DNA from: Paenibacillus sp. FSL H3-0469
Lineage (GTDB): Bacteria > Bacillota > Bacilli > Paenibacillales > Paenibacillaceae
NCBI RefSeq assembly: GCF_038051945.1
Contig: NZ_CP150302.1
Location: 7,626,001 to 7,690,000 of the forward strand
Reading direction: 5' to 3'
Length of the DNA stretch: 64,000 bases
Part shown: positions 1 through 8,258 of the stretch, in pieces
Position numbering within the stretch: position 1 is the first letter of the stretch
Layout of the letters: each line of letters opens with the position of its first letter
The notes under the pieces: generated by a model
What the model saw: the letters and a program-made list of their open reading frames with translations, nothing else
Database searches by the model: none
What the model was told of the DNA's origin: nothing
Program-made: the position numbers and the translations under genes

Positions 1-1971
1 CAGGAAGTTGTTGCGGGCCTCGAAGCTTCCGCTCTTCAGATCAAGGGCAGTGATGATAATATTCTGATAGCATTTCTTCACCTCGTAGAGCTTAGGCGTC
101 ACGCTGCGGTCCGCGAACAGCAGCCCGTTGCCGCTGAAGTTGCCGTCATGCGGCTGCTCCCCGAAATCTCCGCCGTAAGCCAGATAAGACACGCCTTCAG
201 GAGTGGTTGTGCGGATCGCCTGATCCACCCAGTCCCAGATGAATCCGCCCTGAATGCTGTCATATTTGTCGAACAGCTCGGTGTACAGATGCAGGCCGCC
301 GCAGGAGTTGCCCATGGCATGGCTATACTCGCATAGAATATAAGGCTTCTTCGGATTGCTGAGCGCATACTCCACGACTTCATCCGGCTTGATGTACATC
401 GTTGATTCAATATCGCTGGCCGCGTCCGAAGGTCTGTAATGATAAGTACCTTCATAATGCACCGGACGGGTCGGGTCTGCTTGCTTCAAGTGGTCATACA
501 TGGCCAGGAAGTTATCGCCGCCGAAGGATTCGTTGCCAAGCGACCAGATGATGACAGACGTGTGGTTCTTGTCGCGCTGCATCATGGAGTTACAGCGGTC
601 AATGACGTTCGCGCGCCATTCCGGGCGGCTGCCGGGAACGTTGCCCTCATGCAGTTCCTTCTGCCCGTATTGCCAGGAGCCATGTGTCTCCAGGTTCGTC
701 TCGTCGATCACATAGAGACCGTATTCGTCGCACAGCTCGTACCATACCGACTGGTTCGGATAGTGGGAGGTGCGTACGGCATTGATATTGTGCAGCTTCA
801 TCAGCTTGATGTCGGTGATCATATCTTCCTTGGAGAGCGCACGGCCGGTATCGCAGGAGAATTCATGGCGGTTCGTTCCCTTGAATACGATCCGTTTGCC
901 GTTGATCTTCATCAGGCCGTCCTGGATCTCGAAGGTCCGGAAGCCCGTCTTGCAGCTGAGCGCCTCCAGCAGCTCTCCCTGATCGTTCTTCACCGAAATC
1001 AGCAGGGTGTAGAGGTTAGGCTTCTCCGCGCTCCATTTCAGCGGGTTCTTCACGGCTGCGGACAGCTTAAGGAGCTGAGTTCCCTCCCCTTCAAAAGCAA
1101 ACCCGGCTGACACAGGCGCTGCCCATGCCGGTTGCTGTTTGCTGTCGTAGAGCTGCACCTCTACGGAATGTGCCCCGGTGACCCGGTTATAATAGTTCTC
1201 CAGCGTCAGGTCGACTTGCAGCTCCGCATCGGTGAAGGTCTTGTCCAGCCCGGTGCGGACGAAGAAGTCGGCTACCCGCACCGGAGGCGCAGTGTAGAGA
1301 TAGACATCGCGGAAAATTCCGCTCAGACGCCAGAAGTCCTGATCTTCGAGCCAGCTCGCATCACACCAGCGGTAGACTTCAACGGCCAGCTTGTTCTCGC
1401 CGGGAAGCAGGTAGGCAGTGATATCGAATTCTGACGGTGTGAAGGTATCCTCAGAGTATCCGGCAAGTTCTCCGTTCACCCATACATAAAAGGCCGATTC
1501 CACACCCTGGAAGCTGAGGAATACAGGTTGTCCGTCCCAATCCTGCGGAACGCTGAAAGAACGGATATAGGAGCCTACCGGATTGTATACCGTCGGAGCG
1601 AAGGGAGGCTTCAGATCCGGCTCGGACACTTCCCAAGGATAGCGGACATTGGTGTACTGGGGATAATCATATCCCTGGAACTGCCAGTGGGAAGGAACGG
1701 TGATATCTGCCCAGCCGGCAGCGTCGTATCCGGTTTTATAGAAGTCCTTGATCCGTGCATCCGGTGTTTCGGCAAAAGCAAATTTCCACGTTCCGTTCAG
1801 CGACTGGTAACGGGAGGAGGAAGCTTTATCCCCTTGCAGAGCATCGGCTGCTGCCGGGAAGGACATCATGGAGGCATGGGCGTCTATACGGTTCAATTGA
1901 AAAATCTCAGGATTATTGTTCCATTCGGGATATCCGTTGGCAGGCTGCTGATATGAGAGTTTGTTGCGCAA
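1..1971 (-). CDS. lacZ: GH2 beta-galactosidase (LacZ type), C-terminus outside window
   Basis: Hydrolyses terminal beta-galactosides in the cytoplasm. The first 657 codons are present and the rest lies beyond base 1. Two GH2 signatures are readable on the minus strand: WSLGNES with the acid/base Glu near residue 481, and ILCEYSHAMGNS with the nucleophile Glu near residue 548. WDWVDQ follows. The family is usually about 1000 residues, so roughly a third is missing by truncation at the window edge. Start: a TTG (1971) giving LRNKLSYQQPANGYPEW, preceded by AAGGAG at good spacing; an ATG 9 bases upstream is out of frame. No open reading track reports it because it has no stop in the window. Divergent from the AraC gene at 2104, its likely regulator. 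Confidence 0.93.
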   Translation of the reverse strand, partial: MRNKLSYQQPANGYPEWNNNPEIFQLNRIDAHASMMSFPAAADALQGDKASSSRYQSLNGTWKFAFAETPDARIKDFYKTGYDAAGWADITVPSHWQFQGYDYPQYTNVRYPWEVSEPDLKPPFAPTVYNPVGSYIRSFSVPQDWDGQPVFLSFQGVESAFYVWVNGELAGYSEDTFTPSEFDITAYLLPGENKLAVEVYRWCDASWLEDQDFWRLSGIFRDVYLYTAPPVRVADFFVRTGLDKTFTDAELQVDLTLENYYNRVTGAHSVEVQLYDSKQQPAWAAPVSAGFAFEGEGTQLLKLSAAVKNPLKWSAEKPNLYTLLISVKNDQGELLEALSCKTGFRTFEIQDGLMKINGKRIVFKGTNRHEFSCDTGRALSKEDMITDIKLMKLHNINAVRTSHYPNQSVWYELCDEYGLYVIDETNLETHGSWQYGQKELHEGNVPGSRPEWRANVIDRCNSMMQRDKNHTSVIIWSLGNESFGGDNFLAMYDHLKQADPTRPVHYEGTYHYRPSDAASDIESTMYIKPDEVVEYALSNPKKPYILCEYSHAMGNSCGGLHLYTELFDKYDSIQGGFIWDWVDQAIRTTTPEGVSYLAYGGDFGEQPHDGNFSGNGLLFADRSVTPKLYEVKKCYQNIIITALDLKSGSFEARNNFL

Positions 1972-2103
1972 GTTAACATCTCCTTATATTGTTATATTCA
2001 TATTATAGGATGGGAAATGTTCTGGGTATATATAATGATTTTGTTCAGATATAATAGAATATGAAACAAAGGGGTGCCGGATGGCATCGGAAGGGGGAAC
2101 GCT

Positions 2104-2925
2104 ATGGATAGCATGATGATCTTTTGCGAGATGGAAGATATGCTTCTGCTGCCGCTGTATGCAACGACCATCGGGTATTGGGAGCATCAGGGGGAGATGG
2201 CCCGGCCTGCGGGCTTCCCGGATTATCAGCTGCACCAGGTCCTCGGCGGCAAGGGTGAAGTGAATATCAGGGGCAAGTCCTACCTTGCGGAGGCGGGCGA
2301 CCTGTTCTGTCTCTACCCCGATGTTCCCCATTCCTATACCCCGCTTAGCCGGGAGTGGGAGCTGGCCTGGATCTCGTTCAACGGAAGAGAAGCAGCCCAG
2401 ATGCTGCTCTACGCCGGAATCCGCGAGTCCGGAGTCGGACGTCTGCGGGCTGAGCCCATACTTGCTCCGCTGGAAGAGATGCTTACCCTCTCCTCCGGCA
2501 ATGAGCTGCAGGACAATCTGGAGCGTTCCAAGCTGCTGTATGCACTGCTGCTGGATCTGAAGCGCAGCCTGCTTCCGGCCTCGAATGAGGACAACGAGCT
2601 TGCACGGATGAAGCCGGTGCTGCAATATATTGAGCTTCACCTGCACCGCCCGCTGCTGCTGAAGGAGCTGGCCGAGGTGGCGTCTGTCTCGCCGCAGTAT
2701 CTGTGCCGGCTGTTTCAGCGGACCGTCCGTGAACGGCCGGTGGCTTACATTAATAAGCAGCGGGTCAACCGGAGCAAGCAGCTGATGTTCAGCAGCCGGG
2801 GCCAGCGGATCTATGAAATCGCGCAGCGGGCCGGCTTCGAGAATGTCAGCTATTTCTGCGCCGTCTTCAAACGCATTACCGGCATGCAGCCGGAAGAGTG
2901 GAGAGGGCTGCACGGATTGGACTAG
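2104..2925 (+). CDS. AraC family transcriptional regulator, cupin-type sensor
   Basis: A 273-residue DNA-binding regulator. The N-terminal half looks like the AraC_binding cupin (GEVNIRGKSY, AGDLFCLYPDVPHSY). The C-terminal ~100 residues form the double helix-turn-helix of AraC proteins (LLKELAEVASVSPQYLCRLF, then IYEIAQRAGFENVSYFCAVF with the typical GFxxxSYFxxxFK signature). Start: ATG 2104 behind GAAGGGGGAAC is preferred; a GTG at 2074 is in frame but poorly placed. It is divergent from the beta-galactosidase with a 132-base shared AT-rich intergenic region, so it probably controls that gene in response to a sugar. The ligand is not visible from sequence. Confidence 0.9.
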   Translation: MDSMMIFCEMEDMLLLPLYATTIGYWEHQGEMARPAGFPDYQLHQVLGGKGEVNIRGKSYLAEAGDLFCLYPDVPHSYTPLSREWELAWISFNGREAAQMLLYAGIRESGVGRLRAEPILAPLEEMLTLSSGNELQDNLERSKLLYALLLDLKRSLLPASNEDNELARMKPVLQYIELHLHRPLLLKELAEVASVSPQYLCRLFQRTVRERPVAYINKQRVNRSKQLMFSSRGQRIYEIAQRAGFENVSYFCAVFKRITGMQPEEWRGLHGLD

Positions 2926-3024
2926 AGACTGCTATAATTAGAGACAGCGCATTTATACATCTGGATTATCATCCGGGCTTACGCCCACAAATTTTAGAAA
3001 ACAAGAGAGCGGAGGGATATTATA

Positions 3025-3555
3025 GTGATCCTAGGACAGAGCAGAGCTTATCAGATCCGCTTAATGGATGAGCCGGCGGCCAGGGAGATTGTCAACTGGA
3101 GGTACGAGCCGCCATATACCCTGTACAATATGCTGGATGCGGCTGATGCCGCAGAGGATATCGAGGAGCTGCTGGATGGCTCTTATTTCAGCGTAGCTGC
3201 TGCGGACGGAGCGTTGATCGGGTTCTTCTGTTACGGGCAGAACGCGCAGGTTGGGGAAGGGATAGAGAGCGGACTCTACCTCGATGGAACGGCCCTCGAT
3301 ATCGGCTTGGGGATAAGACCGGATCTGACGGGGCAGGGCCATGGACTGGCTTTTCTGCAGGCGGGGATGAGGTTTGCAGAGCAGACGTATGACGCGAAGC
3401 GATTCAGATTGTCGGTGGCAGCTTTTAACCTGAGGGCAGTCCGCTTGTACAAGAAGGCAGGCTTCGTCCTTTTACATAGCTTTGTGCATCAGCACGGGGA
3501 GAGCGAAATGGAGTTCCTGCTGATGGAGACCCCGGACATGGCTGCCCGCCAATAG
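3025..3555 (+). CDS. GNAT family N-acetyltransferase
   Basis: A 176-residue acetyl-CoA dependent N-acetyltransferase, RimJ/RimL-like. The acetyl-CoA binding part is seen at LGIRPDLTGQGHGLAFLQAG (a Q/RxxGxG/A-type loop) and the C-terminal strand-helix AAFNLRAVRLYKKAGFVLLHS is typical of the fold. Start is GTG 3025 behind GGAGGG. The substrate cannot be told. It stands alone between the AraC gene and the J-like membrane protein. Confidence 0.85.
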   Translation: MILGQSRAYQIRLMDEPAAREIVNWRYEPPYTLYNMLDAADAAEDIEELLDGSYFSVAAADGALIGFFCYGQNAQVGEGIESGLYLDGTALDIGLGIRPDLTGQGHGLAFLQAGMRFAEQTYDAKRFRLSVAAFNLRAVRLYKKAGFVLLHSFVHQHGESEMEFLLMETPDMAARQ

Positions 3556-3629
3556 CGCGAGTGGAGAATACACGGTGAAGTCTGTTAATATAGAATTATG
3601 GCATCATCCATATCAAAGGAGAATTCAAT

Positions 3630-4535
3630 GTGAACGAGAACCTGAAGCAAGCGTATGTGCAATTAGGATTACCTGAAACCGTAACCAGAGAGGAACTGAA
3701 CAAGCGGTTCGACCTGCTCCTGAAGCGAAGACGCGCCCTGACCACAGAGGAAGAGATAGCAGCCTACGAAGCGGATTTCCGGGCGTACAAGCTGATTCTT
3801 GATACCTGGGATGAACAGGAGATCCAGAAGGCTGAAGACGAGCGGCTTGCAAAGTATGGACGTTTCTCCGGTACGGCGAGCAAGTGGGAGACCTTCATGC
3901 GGCTCTACAAAACACATGTAATCCTCGGCATTATCGGGCTGCTGGTAGTGATTTTTGGCGGGAAGGCCCTCTATGACAATTACCAGCATCGACAATATCT
4001 AGCTTCCCTGCCGCCCGTGGATGCGAAGATTATGTTCATCGGCAGCTTCGGTGTCACGGATACGAGCGGCAAGACCGAGGAGCTGGAGAAGGCGATCATC
4101 GCGGCTTACCCGCAGTGGAAGCGTGTGGAGACGGTGATGACTTATCTGCCCAGAACGGGCGATGGCTCCGACTCGCTGGACATGAACTATATGCAAAAGG
4201 CAGTTGTGGAGCTGGCGGCGAACCGGCCGGATATCCTCGTGCTGGATGAGGCCACCGTCAAGTGGATTGGCGGGCAGACCGGATTCCAGAATCTGGAGCC
4301 GATCACGGCGGACGGGAAGCTTGCGGCGGATGATACCCGGATGCAGTGGGGAGTCAATGAGGACACGGGCAAGAATGAGCTGTACGGTGTGGATATTCTG
4401 AAATCCCCGTTCATCTCGGAGCTGCCAATCAATTATAATGCGAAATCGATCATTATCGGTGTCCTGAACGACAAGGACAAGGATAAGATGCTGGCGTTCG
4501 TGAAGCATATTGCGGAGGAGCCGCCCGTTAAGTAA
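3630..4535 (+). CDS. Membrane protein with degenerate J-like N-terminus and extracytoplasmic domain
   Basis: 301 residues, function unknown. Residues 1-75 (YVQLGLPETVTREELNKRFD and following helices) resemble the start of a J domain, but the HPD tripeptide needed to stimulate Hsp70 is absent. One transmembrane helix follows (about 96-115, THVILGIIGLLVVIFGGKAL). The remaining ~185 residues should lie outside the membrane and read like a small periplasmic-binding-like fold (VDAKIMFIGSFGV, DILVLDEATVKWIG). Start is GTG 3630 after AAAGGAG; the ATG two bases earlier is followed at once by TGA. A bidirectional terminator follows and separates it from convergent pdxK. Confidence 0.75.
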   Translation: MNENLKQAYVQLGLPETVTREELNKRFDLLLKRRRALTTEEEIAAYEADFRAYKLILDTWDEQEIQKAEDERLAKYGRFSGTASKWETFMRLYKTHVILGIIGLLVVIFGGKALYDNYQHRQYLASLPPVDAKIMFIGSFGVTDTSGKTEELEKAIIAAYPQWKRVETVMTYLPRTGDGSDSLDMNYMQKAVVELAANRPDILVLDEATVKWIGGQTGFQNLEPITADGKLAADDTRMQWGVNEDTGKNELYGVDILKSPFISELPINYNAKSIIIGVLNDKDKDKMLAFVKHIAEEPPVK

Positions 4536-4555
4536 GCAGGATACACAGTAAAAAG

Positions 4556-4602
4556 AAGGGGTGTCCCAAAAGCCATGAAATGGCTGCTTGGGACGCCCCT
4601 TT
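4556..4602. terminator. Bidirectional intrinsic terminator
   Basis: The inverted repeat AAGGGGTGTCCCA / TGGGACGCCCCTT, with one G-U pair and an inner AAGCC/GGCTT stem, sits between convergent genes ending at 4535 and 4667. A-rich flank on one side and T-rich on the other fits termination of both. Confidence 0.8.
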
Positions 4603-4666
4603 GGTTTGGAGAAGGATGTACGTGTTCGCTTGCTGTTTGTTAGCTTGCCTGATTATCCGTTCGGCC

Positions 4667-5479
4667 TTACTGCTCCAGGCGGTAGCCCCCGTGGAATACA
4701 GGACCGACATATTCATTGAACGCATACCCGTTACGGATAGCGGCGGATACGAAATCCTTCGCCTTCACTACAGCATCCTTCACCGACAAGCCGTTAGCCA
4801 GTCCGCCGGTAATCGCTGCTGCGAAGGTGCAGCCGGCGCCATGGTTATGGGCAGGCTCGATCTTCGCAGTCTCAAGGATGAGGTATTCGCTGCCGTCGAA
4901 GAAGATATCAATCGCCTTGTCGCCGCCCAGCGCCTTGCCGCCCTTGACGACAACATTCTGTGTGCCCAGCTGATGAATCAGGCGGGCAGCTTCCTTCATC
5001 TGATCAAGTGTAGTCAGCTTGCCGAGACCGGAGAGCACTCCGGCTTCGAACAGATTGGGAGTAGCCACCGTAGCCAGCGGCAGCAGCAGATCGCGGATGG
5101 CATCCGCACTCTCCGGGTTCAGCACTTCATCCTCGCCTTTGCATACCATAACCGGATCGATCACGACATTGGTCTGCTTGTTGCTCTTCAGGGCCTGTTC
5201 AGCCACCTTAACAATCTCCACACTGCCGAGCATCCCGGTCTTCATGGCATCCACTGGACCGCCGGCGAAGATCGTCTTGAGCTGTTCGGCAACGATAGCA
5301 GCATCGACAGGGTATACATTATGATGCCAGCCCCGGTCAGGGTCCATCGTTACAATGGTAGTCAGGGCACTAAGGCCGTAGGTGCCGTATTCCTCAAAAG
5401 TTTTGAGGTCTGCCTGAATGCCTGCGCCTCCGCTGGAGTCACTGCCGGCAATGGTTAATGTCTTAATGATTTTTGACAA
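4667..5479 (-). CDS. pdxK: Pyridoxine/pyridoxal kinase of the ThiD-like (PdxK) type
   Basis: 270-residue ribokinase-fold enzyme phosphorylating vitamin B6 vitamers, possibly also HMP. The N-terminal substrate loop TIAGSDSSGGAGIQADLKTF and the C-terminal anion-hole motif HGAGCTFAAAI are intact. VMDP..WHHNVYPVDA and the ending NEYVGPVFHGGYRL resemble Bacillus PdxK more than housekeeping ThiD. Start chosen: TTG 5479 (MSKIIKTLTIAG) after AAGGGGACGTTACCT; an upstream extension reaching 5629 would add a non-homologous tail. It is monocistronic and convergent with the J-like membrane gene. Confidence 0.87.
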   Translation of the reverse strand: MSKIIKTLTIAGSDSSGGAGIQADLKTFEEYGTYGLSALTTIVTMDPDRGWHHNVYPVDAAIVAEQLKTIFAGGPVDAMKTGMLGSVEIVKVAEQALKSNKQTNVVIDPVMVCKGEDEVLNPESADAIRDLLLPLATVATPNLFEAGVLSGLGKLTTLDQMKEAARLIHQLGTQNVVVKGGKALGGDKAIDIFFDGSEYLILETAKIEPAHNHGAGCTFAAAITGGLANGLSVKDAVVKAKDFVSAAIRNGYAFNEYVGPVFHGGYRLEQ

Positions 5480-5664
5480 AGGTAACGTCCCCTTCTTGTA
5501 TATGAATAGTATGCTGCTTATTATAACAAAAATCATCGGCTTAGTCCGCAAAAAAAGTATAAGCTCCAAAAACGCACCGCTGCCCTTGGGTGAGAGCAAG
5601 GGTTTGCCGGTTGCCGCACTGCATATCATGGTAGTCTAGTGGATTATTTATTCAGGAGGCTGCC

Positions 5665-6762
5665 ATGATTGAGATCAGTTTATGCATGATTGTCCGTAAT
5701 GAGGAGAAGAGCCTGCCCCGCTGCCTGGCTTCTGTGGAAGGGCTGGTCGATGAGATCGTCCTTATAGATACGGGATCGGCAGACCGCACCAAGGAGATTG
5801 CCGGTGCCTTCGGAGCCGCAGTTTACGATTTTACCTGGATTGAGGATTTCTCCGCTGCCCGTAATTACGCCTTCAGCAAGGCGACCCGGGATTATATCTT
5901 CTGGCTGGATGCAGACGACTATCTGAGAGAAGAGGATCAGGCGCTGTTCAGGGAGCTGAAGTCTTCACTGCCGGAACATGTGGACAGTGTGAGTATGCAA
6001 TATAATCTCGCTTTTGACGGGGAGGGAAGGGTGACGACCTCCTTGCGGCGCAACCGGCTGGTCCGCCGTGCGTGCGGGTTCCGCTGGATCGGTCCGGTGC
6101 ATGAATATCTGGAGGTCTACGGCCCGTCACTGGCAAGTGCCGTCTGTGTTACCCATGAGAAGGATAAAGCGTACACGGACCGTAATCTGCGGATCTACCG
6201 CAAACGGGAAGCGGCAGGGGAGAGCTTCTCTGCACGTGATCAATATTATTTCGCCAATGAGTTGCGTGACCACGGAATTCACAGGGAGGCCTGCCGGTAT
6301 TATGAGCAGTTCCTCAGCGGCGGGCAGGGCTGGATCGAAGACAATATTCAGGCCTGCCTGCGGCTGGCTGAATGCCTGGAAGCAATGGGGGACAAGGAAG
6401 CGGCCTTCACTGCGGTTACCCGTACGCTGCAATATGATGCCCCGCGTGCCGAAGGCTGCTGCCGGCTGGGGACCTGGCATCTGGAGAAGGGCCAGCTTCA
6501 CCCGGCAATCTACTGGTTTGAGCTTGCCCTTCAGCTGCCAAGGCAGGCGGAATCCATGGCGATGAAGAATGAAGCCTTCGCCACCTGGATTCCGAATCTG
6601 CAGCTTGCGCTCTGCTATGACCGGCTGGGGCAGCATGAACGGGCCAACCGGTATAATGAGACTGCGCTGCTTCATTCCCCCAGCCATCCCAGCATGCTGT
6701 ATAACCGGAATTACTTCCAGAAGCTTCTGGGCGACAAGTATGTCTCCTTGCAGCAGCTCTGA
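5665..6762 (+). CDS. Family 2 glycosyltransferase with C-terminal TPR-like helices
   Basis: 365 residues. The N-terminal GT-A domain carries ISLCMIVRNEEKSLPRCLAS, the nucleotide-binding IDTGSADRT and the metal-binding DxD-type WLDADDYL (near residue 78). Residues from about 190 onward are helical repeats (RDQYYFANELRDHG, AACRLAECLEAMGDKEAAF) like the SunS/TPR glycosyltransferases. This type transfers a sugar from a nucleotide donor to a protein or surface acceptor. ATG 5665 follows CAGGAGGCTGCC. A terminator follows, and downstream are an SGNH hydrolase, a small beta-rich protein and a GT4, suggesting surface glycosylation. Confidence 0.87.
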   Translation: MIEISLCMIVRNEEKSLPRCLASVEGLVDEIVLIDTGSADRTKEIAGAFGAAVYDFTWIEDFSAARNYAFSKATRDYIFWLDADDYLREEDQALFRELKSSLPEHVDSVSMQYNLAFDGEGRVTTSLRRNRLVRRACGFRWIGPVHEYLEVYGPSLASAVCVTHEKDKAYTDRNLRIYRKREAAGESFSARDQYYFANELRDHGIHREACRYYEQFLSGGQGWIEDNIQACLRLAECLEAMGDKEAAFTAVTRTLQYDAPRAEGCCRLGTWHLEKGQLHPAIYWFELALQLPRQAESMAMKNEAFATWIPNLQLALCYDRLGQHERANRYNETALLHSPSHPSMLYNRNYFQKLLGDKYVSLQQL

Positions 6763-6770
6763 GCACCAAT

Positions 6771-6803
6771 AAGCGCTCCCCCGCCAAGGCTGGGGGAGCG
6801 CTT
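6771..6803. terminator. Bidirectional intrinsic terminator
   Basis: Perfect 12-bp stem AAGCGCTCCCCC / GGGGGAGCGCTT between the convergent glycosyltransferase and SGNH hydrolase genes, followed by TATT. Confidence 0.85.
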
Positions 6804-6811
6804 ATTATGGT

Positions 6812-7576
6812 CTAAGGATGTCCAGGCATTGCCGCCGGCTCCAGCAGGAGCTGAGGTTCGCTCGTGCGGATGAATTCCAGCACCTTGTCGTAGATAATCC
6901 GGTGGCCGTCCCGGTTAGGGTGGATGCCATCCCGGCAGATGAACTTGGTGTAATCCGGCTGCTGCAGGAAGGCGCCCCGGACATCGATAATCTTCGTCTT
7001 GGTGCTCTCGGCGACCTTGAGGATCGCGGAGTTGTAACGCTCCTGCCACCAGTAGATCTTGGTGACGCTGCCGAGGAATTTCATAATGTTCACTTCGGAA
7101 TCGGGATTGTTGCCGCTGACCCACTTGAAGTAGTTGTCCGCATTCAGCGGAGGCAGACTCATCAGGATTGGCGTGATCTCCTGGTTCTTCAGGAAATGAA
7201 TCATATCAGCCAGCATCCGCTCGAAGGCCGGAAAATCCGTCTTGGGACTATGCTCAGCCTCAGGGTTGCTCGCAATCTCTCCCCAATGGTAGTCGCAGTC
7301 ATTGCCGCCGTATTCAATCAGCACCACATCGGGCTTCTCCTTCAGGACATCCCGCTTCAGATTGCCGAAGCCCTTCATCAGCGTATTGCCGAATCTGGCA
7401 GTATTGCGCATAGCTCCCTTGAGCTTGCCCTGAAGCATAGATACATAGTTATCCTCCAGAATGACATACTTGCTTCGGGTCTCGTCATATACAACGCCCT
7501 TGGAGATAGAGTCCCCGCTGACCATATATTTGAACTGAGACCCCATGGACTCTTGCTGCTCCTCATTTCTGTTCAT
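6812..7576 (-). CDS. SGNH/GDSL-family hydrolase
   Basis: 254-residue esterase/acyl-hydrolase. Block I is YMVSGDSISKG (nucleophile Ser), block III IEYGGNDCDYHW (oxyanion Gly and Asn) and block V RDGIHPNRDGH (catalytic Asp and His). No signal peptide is seen, so it is predicted cytoplasmic. Start: ATG 7576 after GGAGGCGGGAGC; a longer frame to 7624 has no comparable ribosome site. This type often removes acetyl groups from carbohydrates, which fits the flanking glycosyltransferases. Substrate unproven. Confidence 0.87.
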   Translation of the reverse strand: MNRNEEQQESMGSQFKYMVSGDSISKGVVYDETRSKYVILEDNYVSMLQGKLKGAMRNTARFGNTLMKGFGNLKRDVLKEKPDVVLIEYGGNDCDYHWGEIASNPEAEHSPKTDFPAFERMLADMIHFLKNQEITPILMSLPPLNADNYFKWVSGNNPDSEVNIMKFLGSVTKIYWWQERYNSAILKVAESTKTKIIDVRGAFLQQPDYTKFICRDGIHPNRDGHRIIYDKVLEFIRTSEPQLLLEPAAMPGHP

Positions 7577-7732
7577 GCTCCCGCCTCCGATAACCCTAGT
7601 GTATATACAATCAGTGTAAACCATACATGCAGCCCTGCCTATGTATAGATGTCATGGTTTCTTAGTCCAGTCAGCAGACTGAATTTCCCATAGAATAATG
7701 GAGAAGGAATTTGTTACCAGGAGGCCGTGTTG

Positions 7733-8137
7733 ATGACCAAAATCATTGATTTCAATAAAAGTGCAATTACCAGCTTCAGTCAATCGCTCACTATACCTGT
7801 TCCCCTGTCCCCCTCCATCTATACGCTGACCGAATTCGGGCTTGCCACAGTACAAGGCGGGAGTGTCCTGCTCAATGCCACGGTTGGGGTTCAGACAACG
7901 CTGGGCAATCCCAATCTGCTGCTTACAATTCTGCGTTCGGGAACACCCGTGTTTACCCTGCTGGCAACGGCATCCGGCGGGCAGCAATATGATCCGTTCA
8001 GTCTCTCCTATGTGGATTTTAACTTTCCATCAGGGTATTTCACTTATACGTTGACGATTTCACAAGTGAATTCTTCTACGCTGAACGCAGCCAATCTGAT
8101 CGGTCCTATAGATTTCTCGGGACTCTCCATGGTGTAA
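7733..8137 (+). CDS. Hypothetical beta-rich protein, possible spore-surface protein
   Basis: 134 residues without signal peptide or membrane helix, rich in Thr, Ser, Leu and alternating hydrophobic strands (SVLLNATVGVQTTLG, LLLTILRSGTPVFTLLATAS). The composition resembles C-terminal domains of exosporium/spore-surface proteins of Bacillales, but I do not recognise a defined family. Start: AGGAGG at 7719-7724 best fits ATG 7733; TTG 7730 and GTG 7727 in frame are too close. It sits between an SGNH hydrolase and a GT4, so it could be a glycosylated target. That is inference from position only. Confidence 0.65.
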   Translation: MTKIIDFNKSAITSFSQSLTIPVPLSPSIYTLTEFGLATVQGGSVLLNATVGVQTTLGNPNLLLTILRSGTPVFTLLATASGGQQYDPFSLSYVDFNFPSGYFTYTLTISQVNSSTLNAANLIGPIDFSGLSMV

Positions 8138-8172
8138 GCGATGACGTTGTCTGCCCTCAGTTGAGAAGGGAA

Positions 8173-8212
8173 AAAACAGGTCCAGCTGCTTCCTCCAAGC
8201 CGGGCCTGTTTT
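8173..8212 (+). terminator. Intrinsic terminator
   Basis: Stem AAAACAGGTCC / GGGCCTGTTTT with an 18-base loop, 35 bases after the small beta-rich gene; followed by a T-rich tract. Confidence 0.75.
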
Positions 8213-8258
8213 GCCTTGCTATTCTACTTTGTCTATCATCTTCATTCTTCGGAGCTGC

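Noticed and set aside
1984..2913. 309-codon minus-strand frame opposite the AraC gene
   Set aside because: It lies antisense to a clear AraC coding sequence and has no recognisable motif; a codon-bias shadow.
4580..5458. 292-codon plus-strand frame opposite pdxK
   Set aside because: Antisense shadow of a well-supported kinase gene, starting inside a terminator hairpin.
5540..5640. Thiamine-type riboswitch upstream of pdxK
   Set aside because: A short CCCTTG/CAAGGG hairpin exists but the conserved TPP-riboswitch core is absent.
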